NCBI GenBank assembly: GCA_030618975.1
Contig: JAUXCH010000075.1
Location: 1 to 11,551, forward strand
Direction: 5' to 3'
Origin: Planctomycetia bacterium
Lineage (GTDB): Bacteria > Planctomycetota > PLA2 > JAEUHO01
DNA length: 11,551 nucleotides
Part shown: positions 6,689 to 11,551 of the stretch, in pieces
Layout of the letters: every line of letters begins with the position of its first letter
Numbering within the stretch: position 1 is the stretch's first letter
Notes under the pieces: model-generated
The model's database searches: none
Told to the model about the DNA's origin: nothing
The model's input: only the letters and a program-made list of their open reading frames with translations
Translations under genes and position numbers: made by a program

Positions 6689-6708
6689 GCGTATCACGGA
6701 CGATACGC
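6689..6708. repeat. Isolated 7-bp hairpin
   Basis: GCGTATC (6689-6695) and GATACGC (6702-6708) are perfect inverted repeats around ACGGAC. The arm resembles the GTATCGCACGC lead-in of units 1 and 2, so it may be a decayed piece of the same element. Confidence 0.5.
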
Positions 6709-6754
6709 TCTGGCCCGGCCTCCGCAGGCCTCTTGCGTGGGGTGAACGGCATGA

Positions 6755-6787
6755 GAAACGGCGACCGGTCACCGCCTGCAAGAGGCT
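6755..6787. repeat. Palindromic repeat unit 3
   Basis: GAAACGGCGACCGGTC followed by ACCGCCTGCAAGAGGCT matches units 1 and 2, with a G-to-A change that shortens the palindrome to GACCGGTC. REP-like copy 2 follows downstream, in the same order as unit 1 and copy 1, so the two form one composite unit repeated in the same orientation. Confidence 0.7.
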
Positions 6788-6812
6788 TGAAGCCAGAGAG
6801 GGAACGGGAACG

Positions 6813-6842
6813 GCGTTGTCCCTTGCGGGGTGCCTGGCACCG
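6813..6842. repeat. REP-like repeat, copy 2, with GGTGCCTGGCACC palindrome
   Basis: One mismatch over 30 bases to copy 1, which lies 303 bases to the left. The palindrome is at 6829-6841 and abuts the second 33-bp direct repeat by six bases. Confidence 0.75.
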
Positions 6843-6847
6843 TACGC

Positions 6848-6880
6848 GGGCATGGGATCTCCTGCGACCGGCGCGCGCCG
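6848..6880. repeat. 33-bp direct repeat, copy B (orphan RBS and start codon)
   Basis: Exact copy of 6337-6369. On the - strand it presents AGGAG (6859-6863) and ATG (6853-6851) with ideal spacing, but the frame that follows runs through palindromic repeats for 66 codons to a stop at 6653 and does not look like a protein. It begins 12 bases past the stop of the giant activase gene. Confidence 0.9.
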
Positions 6881-6891
6881 GCGCCCCGGCC

Positions 6892-9800
6892 CTACCCGGT
6901 GGACACGGACTCGCGCTGCTTGCGGTGGCGGGTGTGGACCTCGTACGCGAAGTTGTCGAGGATCTCCGGGTCCGTCGGCTCGCCGGTACGCGCCAGGTTC
7001 AGGACGGGCATCCCGCGGGCCTGCGCCGCGTGGAAGAACTGGGTCTCCGCGATCTTGCTCGGCATGCACTCGAGGGGCCCGACGCTCAGCACGCCGTCGA
7101 TGTGCCCGTCGTCCCACTCCTTGAGGGGACCGCCGAGGGTGAGGACGGCCTCGCCCTGCAGCTCGCGGCGCAGGTAGGGCGCAGCGGCCTCGAATGCGTC
7201 CGGGATGGTCGTACGGGCAGGCCAGCCCAGCGTCTTCGCCACGACCCCGTAGGTGCGGGAGGCGATCCGCCGCTGGAGGGCGTAGGAGACCTGCAACCCC
7301 AGGTCCCGGGATCCGCGCAGCATCCGCGCGATCTCCTTCACGTACTCGAACCACTCGCTCGCCGGGGCCAGGCTGACCCTCAGACCGCGCCGCTCCAGCT
7401 CGTCCACGACGAACCCGTTGGCGGACGGGACGAGGCGCAGGTAGATCTCGCCGACGACCAGCACGCGCGGCGGACTGCCTTCGCCGCGCACCGCGCGGAA
7501 CGCCTCGGCGGCCCGCCGCAGCAGATTGGGGATGCCGTACACGCGACCGCCGAGAACCTCGAGGATCGTAGTCGGGCGCGAGAGCGGCTTCGCCGCCTCC
7601 TTCTCCAGCAGGGCGATCAGTTCCCGGCGGTACTTCTCGTGCACCGCCTGCGCCGCGCCCGGAGTCCGCTCGACAGGGCGGACGTCGTACAGGGCGGAAG
7701 TCAGGAGGTCGCACGCGGCGATGCCCGCGAAGGTGACGGCCGCGAAGCCGGGCGGAAACTCCGCGAAGTAGTCCCGGTCGCTCGGCGACCAGATCCGCAC
7801 GCGCTCTCCCAGTCCGACGGAATCGAAGATCAGCTTCTGGGCCAGGTTGTAGGTGCCGAAACGGCAGGGGCCCTCGGTCTTCGGCATCAGGTAGGCGAAC
7901 CGCTTCTCGGTGTCCGCTTCCGTCTGGATCCGCTGCAGAACGCTTCCCAGCGTCAACCACATGGGCATGCATTCCTTGCCCGAAGTGTGGCGCCGGCCCC
8001 GGCGCATCGCGTCGTGGTCGGGCATCGGAAGCACCTCGGTGTCGAGGCCGACCGCACCGAGGCACGCGTTCATCGCGTCGGAGAGCGCGCCGAACCACGG
8101 TAGAAGAAGCGTCTCGCCGCGATCCAGGATCTCGCGCAGGCCGACCCCCTTCTTCTCGGTCCGGTCGAGCTCGTTCTTCCTGCCGTCCTCGCGACCGGTC
8201 GCCTGGAGGTGTTCGCGCACGCAGTAGAGGAACGCCTCCACGCGGGTCTTCGTGCCGGCGTCACCGGAGTGGCCGTCAGTCTCGATGATCGCGGTCGGTT
8301 TGCCCTCCATGACGTGCGTGTAGAACTGCACACCGAAGGAGTCGGGGCCACACGCGTAGTTGGAGCAGAAGATGGAGTAGACACCGCCCGTACGGCGGAC
8401 TTGGTGGGCGGCCCGCAGGTTCCGCTGACCCTGCCCCCAGTACATGTCGCGAAACACCGGGACGTCCTCGCCGACGGGGTAGCAGTCGACGGGAATGGCG
8501 AGCGCACCCTGCTCCCGTAGGAGGGCGGGGACGTTGGAGTTGAGAACGTCGTTGTAGATGGTGTACGAGCGTCCGATCACGACGACGGGCAGGACGTCGT
8601 GCTCCTCGCAGAACACCAGCGCGCGGCGTCCGATCTCCCCGCACTCCTGGTCGAACGCCGCTTGCGCCTCGACGGCCGCCGCGTGGGCGCGCTTCCACCG
8701 CCCCCTCGGCACGTGCAGGAGCCGCGCGATCTCGCGGCAGCCCTTCCTGAATTCGGGCGAATCGAGGCCCTCCACGCCCATGTCGAGCGTCGGGGAGATC
8801 ACCGTGGACCGATCCCGGCCGTTCAGATCCTGGTTCAGGATGTCCGGGCTCGCCTGGGAGATGGGACAGACCACACCGAACTCTTCGTCTCCGACGCGGG
8901 GCAGGCTCTTCAGCATCGGAAGGAAGACGTAGTCCGCCCCGTTCCCGCTCATCTCGGACGCGATGCCGTGGAAGAGCTGCATGGGCGCGCAGAACGGGAC
9001 GTGCGCCTCCTCGATGCCCCGTTTCAGGGTGGCCCGATCGCCCCCACGGCGTACGTCGATGTCGAAGCCGAGCTCGCGCAGGTACGTGGCGAAGAACGGG
9101 AAGAGGCTCTTGAGCACGAACTCGTCGGTAAACGCCACGCGGGGACGACCGCTCGCGCCCTCGACGGACCCCGCGAGGCGTCCGGCCAGCTCCTCCCGCT
9201 CGCGGAAGGGCTGCGGCGCGCGGTCCGGCAGCTTCGTACGCCCCGTGCCCCGGTCGTGCAGCGAACACCCACCGCCCCATGTGAAACGGCCGCGCTTCCC
9301 CGCGACCTCCGTGCTGATGCGGTCGATCCGGCAGTGGTTCCCGGAGCCCCCGCAACCTTTCGTGGAGCCGCAGACGAACGTGTCCTTCCTTGTGATCTGC
9401 GCCTCGAGGAAGCGGGCGAGGTCCACGGGCTCGCGGCCCTCGAGCTCGCGCTCCTTGGGGGTCAGGAGGGCGATGCCGAGCGCGCCGATCGTGCCGGGGT
9501 TCGGGGGCACGATCACGCGGCTCCCCGTCTGGCGCGCGACGGCGGCTGCCAGGGCGTCCGACGAGAACGGCATGCCCTGGCAGAAGATCACCTGTCCGAC
9601 GGAGCGCTTGCCCTTGACCCGGTTCAGGTAGTTCTGGATCACCGAGTCGAAGAGGCCGGCGACGATCGTCTGCTGCTCCACGCCCGCCGCGACGCACTCG
9701 TCGATGACCTCGGCCATGAAGACGGAGCAATGCTGCCCCAGGGAGGCCCCGCGGCAGGCGGAGAGCGCCTGCTCGCCGAGTTGGACGACGCTCTCGATGT

Positions 9801-11169
9801 CGGCGAACTTCTTGCCCTGCTCTTCGATGAAGGATCCCGTGCCCGCGCTGCAGGCCTCGTTCATCGCCGCGTCGATGACGCGCCCCTGCTCGAGGCGCGC
9901 GTACTTCGCGTCCTGGCCGCCGATCTCGAAGATCGTGTCGACGTCCGGGTCGTAGTGGAGCGCCCCCTCGGCGTGCGCGGCGATCTCGTTGAGGATGAAG
10001 ACGGCCTCGGCGCCGAAGCAGGACGCGAGGAGCGAGCCCGCGATCTCCCGCCCGCTGCCCGTGGTGCCGACCGCCATCACCGAAAGGTCGCCCGCCGGGC
10101 CCGCCAGGAAGTCACGCGTGAGGGCGTGAGCGGCGCCGACCGGATCCCCGTTCGTGTTCACGTACCCCTGCCAGACGACCTCCCGGCGCTCGACGTCCAG
10201 CGCCACCGCCTTCGACCCGGTGGAGCCGATGTCGTAGCCGACCACGACGGGGCGGTCCTGGCCCGTGACGTCCGGCAACGGAGGCGCCGACCGGCGGTCC
10301 ACCATCGCCAGGAAGTCCGCGAGCGCGGGGACCTCCTCGAAACCGTTCTCCTCGGGCCCTCCCAGCAGCCGCCCGAGCGCGGGGGGCGTCTGGCGCTCGC
10401 CGGCGGCGAGGACGGCAGAGCCGAGCGCCTCGTAGAAGAGCTCCTCGTCGCCGCGGGGTGGCGCCAGCTCCAAGCCGCGCCGCTCGAGAAGCTTCCCGAA
10501 CGTGTCGCGAATCCGGCGCGACCGGCTCACGCCGCCGAGCATCCGCACGAGCGGCGGGCTGGACCGCGGCTTGACGAGCACGAACACGTTCTCGCAGACG
10601 GCGTCGTAGAGACCGGCCAGGATGCCGGCCCGGCACTCGCCGCGGTTGGCGAGGTGGGTCATGTCCGACTTGAGGATGACCGGGCACCGACCCGAGAGCG
10701 GAGCCGGGTCCTCGACGTCCTCGCAGAGCCGGCTGGCCTCCTCCACCGTCAGCTGAAAACGCTCGACGAGCTGGCGGAGGAAGTTGCCGGTCCCCTGCGA
10801 GCAGCGGGAGTTCTGCCGGAACTGGTCGATGCCCGTGGGCAGGACCTCCAGCACGGAGAACCCGTGGCTGCCGATGGAGACGATCGTCGCTGTCTCCACG
10901 CCGTGCAGGAAGCGGTGGCCGGCGGCCTGCGCCTGCTTGACCGGGATCCGGGGCAGCTCCACGAGCCGCCCCAGGCGGCCGGTGACCGAGGCGCCCCGCA
11001 CGTTCTCCCAGTCCAGATCCTCGAGGAGGCGGAGGAGGTGCGGACCGGGCTGGCGGTCGTGTTCGACCAGCCTTCGATCCGTCCAGCGGAGGTCCGGGCC
11101 GTCTGCGGTGAGCTCGACGACCTTGACGGTCTCCGCGCCCACGTCGATCCCGAGGTACCGATCCGTCAT
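6892..11169 (-). CDS. Giant 2-hydroxyacyl-CoA dehydratase activase-related protein (two BcrAD/BadFG ATPase domains, DUF2229, dehydratase-like C-terminus)
   Basis: The family (COG1924 with COG3580/COG3581 fused) is related to the ATP-driven one-electron activators of 2-hydroxyacyl-CoA dehydratases and benzoyl-CoA reductases; the substrate of the giant forms is unknown to me. The protein has 1425 residues, usual for the fused type. ATPase domain 1, about 1-260: GIDVGAETVK (7-16), C123 in CSQGTG, C162, GGVSRS (212-217). ATPase domain 2, about 308-570: GYDIGSTGSK (311-320), IGGQDAK (416-422), C440 in CSAGTG, C481 in HCSVF. A Cys-rich linker follows (C600, C606, C613, C635). The DUF2229 region, about 675-860, includes C727 and C768. 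A dehydratase-like part includes C896, C935 and C940 in ACGPDSF and the HSGDAGTKTRVEAF segment; further Cys are C1067 and C1102. The start has GGAG 6 bases upstream; an alternative ATG at 11235 would add 22 residues. Probably cytoplasmic and oxygen-sensitive. Confidence 0.92.
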   Translation of the reverse strand: MTDRYLGIDVGAETVKVVELTADGPDLRWTDRRLVEHDRQPGPHLLRLLEDLDWENVRGASVTGRLGRLVELPRIPVKQAQAAGHRFLHGVETATIVSIGSHGFSVLEVLPTGIDQFRQNSRCSQGTGNFLRQLVERFQLTVEEASRLCEDVEDPAPLSGRCPVILKSDMTHLANRGECRAGILAGLYDAVCENVFVLVKPRSSPPLVRMLGGVSRSRRIRDTFGKLLERRGLELAPPRGDEELFYEALGSAVLAAGERQTPPALGRLLGGPEENGFEEVPALADFLAMVDRRSAPPLPDVTGQDRPVVVGYDIGSTGSKAVALDVERREVVWQGYVNTNGDPVGAAHALTRDFLAGPAGDLSVMAVGTTGSGREIAGSLLASCFGAEAVFILNEIAAHAEGALHYDPDVDTIFEIGGQDAKYARLEQGRVIDAAMNEACSAGTGSFIEEQGKKFADIESVVQLGEQALSACRGASLGQHCSVFMAEVIDECVAAGVEQQTIVAGLFDSVIQNYLNRVKGKRSVGQVIFCQGMPFSSDALAAAVARQTGSRVIVPPNPGTIGALGIALLTPKERELEGREPVDLARFLEAQITRKDTFVCGSTKGCGGSGNHCRIDRISTEVAGKRGRFTWGGGCSLHDRGTGRTKLPDRAPQPFREREELAGRLAGSVEGASGRPRVAFTDEFVLKSLFPFFATYLRELGFDIDVRRGGDRATLKRGIEEAHVPFCAPMQLFHGIASEMSGNGADYVFLPMLKSLPRVGDEEFGVVCPISQASPDILNQDLNGRDRSTVISPTLDMGVEGLDSPEFRKGCREIARLLHVPRGRWKRAHAAAVEAQAAFDQECGEIGRRALVFCEEHDVLPVVVIGRSYTIYNDVLNSNVPALLREQGALAIPVDCYPVGEDVPVFRDMYWGQGQRNLRAAHQVRRTGGVYSIFCSNYACGPDSFGVQFYTHVMEGKPTAIIETDGHSGDAGTKTRVEAFLYCVREHLQATGREDGRKNELDRTEKKGVGLREILDRGETLLLPWFGALSDAMNACLGAVGLDTEVLPMPDHDAMRRGRRHTSGKECMPMWLTLGSVLQRIQTEADTEKRFAYLMPKTEGPCRFGTYNLAQKLIFDSVGLGERVRIWSPSDRDYFAEFPPGFAAVTFAGIAACDLLTSALYDVRPVERTPGAAQAVHEKYRRELIALLEKEAAKPLSRPTTILEVLGGRVYGIPNLLRRAAEAFRAVRGEGSPPRVLVVGEIYLRLVPSANGFVVDELERRGLRVSLAPASEWFEYVKEIARMLRGSRDLGLQVSYALQRRIASRTYGVVAKTLGWPARTTIPDAFEAAAPYLRRELQGEAVLTLGGPLKEWDDGHIDGVLSVGPLECMPSKIAETQFFHAAQARGMPVLNLARTGEPTDPEILDNFAYEVHTRHRKQRESVSTG

Positions 11170-11549
11170 TCCGCTCTCCGTGCCGCGACCAGATCGTACG
11201 GCAGGCCGCAGGAAATCGGCGAGCGGGAAGCGCATCGCGACCTCGTTTGCCCACGTGAACCGGTCCTCCCGGCGGGACGAGGGTCCCTGGGATCGTGCCT
11301 CTCGCAGCGGGCGGATCCCGACGCGACGCCAGAGGCCGTCACGGGGCGGCGGGCCTGCGAGCCTGGCGATATCACCTGCCGACCGAGCACCGGTTCCTCC
11401 TGCCCTCCCAGGTCGACGGTGAGGGGCCTCGCCCGGGCCTCGTCGAGGGTCGGATCGAGCAGCGATGCGCCAAACAGGGCAGGGGCACGGCAGACGCAGG
11501 GTGCGCTCTCGGCAGGGTGAATCGAGAAGGAGCCGAGCTGGTCTCCGGA
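11166..11549 (-). CDS. Possible 3' end of an upstream gene overlapping the activase start by ATGA
   Basis: From the right edge a - strand frame stays open for 127 codons and stops at TGA 11168-11166, which overlaps the activase ATG (11169-11167) as ATGA, a pattern typical of coupled genes. The first 65 or so residues look protein-like (SIHPAESAPC, ALFGASLLDPTLDEARARPL, TVDLGGQEEPVLGRQVIS). The second half is rich in Arg, Ser and Pro and looks like non-coding sequence read through. A second - strand frame, the one leading into the activase, is also open to the edge and has a plausible stretch near 11200-11270 (DRFTWANEVAMRFPLADFLR). The family is not recognised, and the region may be partly or wholly non-coding; nothing else is seen in 11170-11551. 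Confidence 0.25.
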   Translation of the reverse strand, partial: SGDQLGSFSIHPAESAPCVCRAPALFGASLLDPTLDEARARPLTVDLGGQEEPVLGRQVISPGSQARRPVTASGVASGSARCERHDPRDPRPAGRTGSRGQTRSRCASRSPISCGLPYDLVAARRAE

Positions 11550-11551
11550 CA

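Noticed and set aside
6440..6850. CRISPR array
   Set aside because: Units are few, unevenly spaced and diverged, with no uniform repeats or spacers and no cas genes.
6653..6853. 66-residue - strand frame from the duplicated start codon
   Set aside because: It has an ideal RBS and ATG, but those are part of the 33-bp duplication, and the frame then reads through REP-like palindromes.
6418..8103. 561-codon + strand open frame crossing the repeat region
   Set aside because: It runs through palindromic repeats and then antisense to the activase; no protein-like character.
8599..11520. 973-codon open frame on the + strand
   Set aside because: It lies antisense to the well-supported giant activase; its long openness follows from GC-rich codon bias, and the sequence is Arg/Ala/Glu-rich without motifs.

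Overview
The window is uniformly GC-rich bacterial DNA with dense, mostly Shine-Dalgarno-led genes. No marker gene fixes the taxon. A very large 2-hydroxyacyl-CoA dehydratase activase-type protein, a readable selenocysteine codon and dispersed palindromic repeats would suit an anaerobic or facultative lineage such as Planctomycetota, Myxococcota/Desulfobacterota or a related candidate phylum. That placement is inference only.

Layout. The left half reads on the + strand: the tail of a membrane-anchored protein (3-362); an exported thioredoxin-like protein whose reading frame crosses an in-frame TGA (456-1382); amidophosphoribosyltransferase PurF (1450-2943); and a CNNM/CorB-type membrane protein with DUF21 and two CBS domains (3106-4335). 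The right half reads on the - strand. In transcription order it holds a possible gene tail running in from the right edge (11549-11166), a 1425-residue activase/dehydratase-like iron-sulfur protein (11169-6892), a 549-base repeat-rich gap (6891-6343), an unrecognised 194-residue protein (6342-5758) and an inositol monophosphatase-family phosphatase (5598-4525). The two blocks converge at about 4336-4524, where a hairpin may act as a two-way terminator.

Most notable point. The thioredoxin-like gene looks broken into two open frames, but the break is a TGA at 657-659. It lies exactly where the first cysteine of a thioredoxin CxxC motif belongs, giving a D-D-U-G-R-C motif. Just downstream, RNA 674-692 can fold into a hairpin with a GGUC tetraloop and a bulged U under the upper stem, the same layout as the E. 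coli fdhF bacterial SECIS. The simplest reading is one exported selenoprotein of 308 residues with Sec68/Cys71, which standard gene calling would split or truncate.

Other points. The giant activase carries two ASKHA ATPase domains, each keeping the cysteine pair that holds the bridging [4Fe-4S] cluster in HgdC-type activators, so one chain may form a pseudo-dimer. The gap at 6343-6891 carries a 33-bp exact duplication that includes the ribosome binding site and start codon of the 194-residue gene, and between the copies lie several palindromic repeat units in one orientation. PurF keeps four cysteines expected for an iron-sulfur cluster but has no propeptide.
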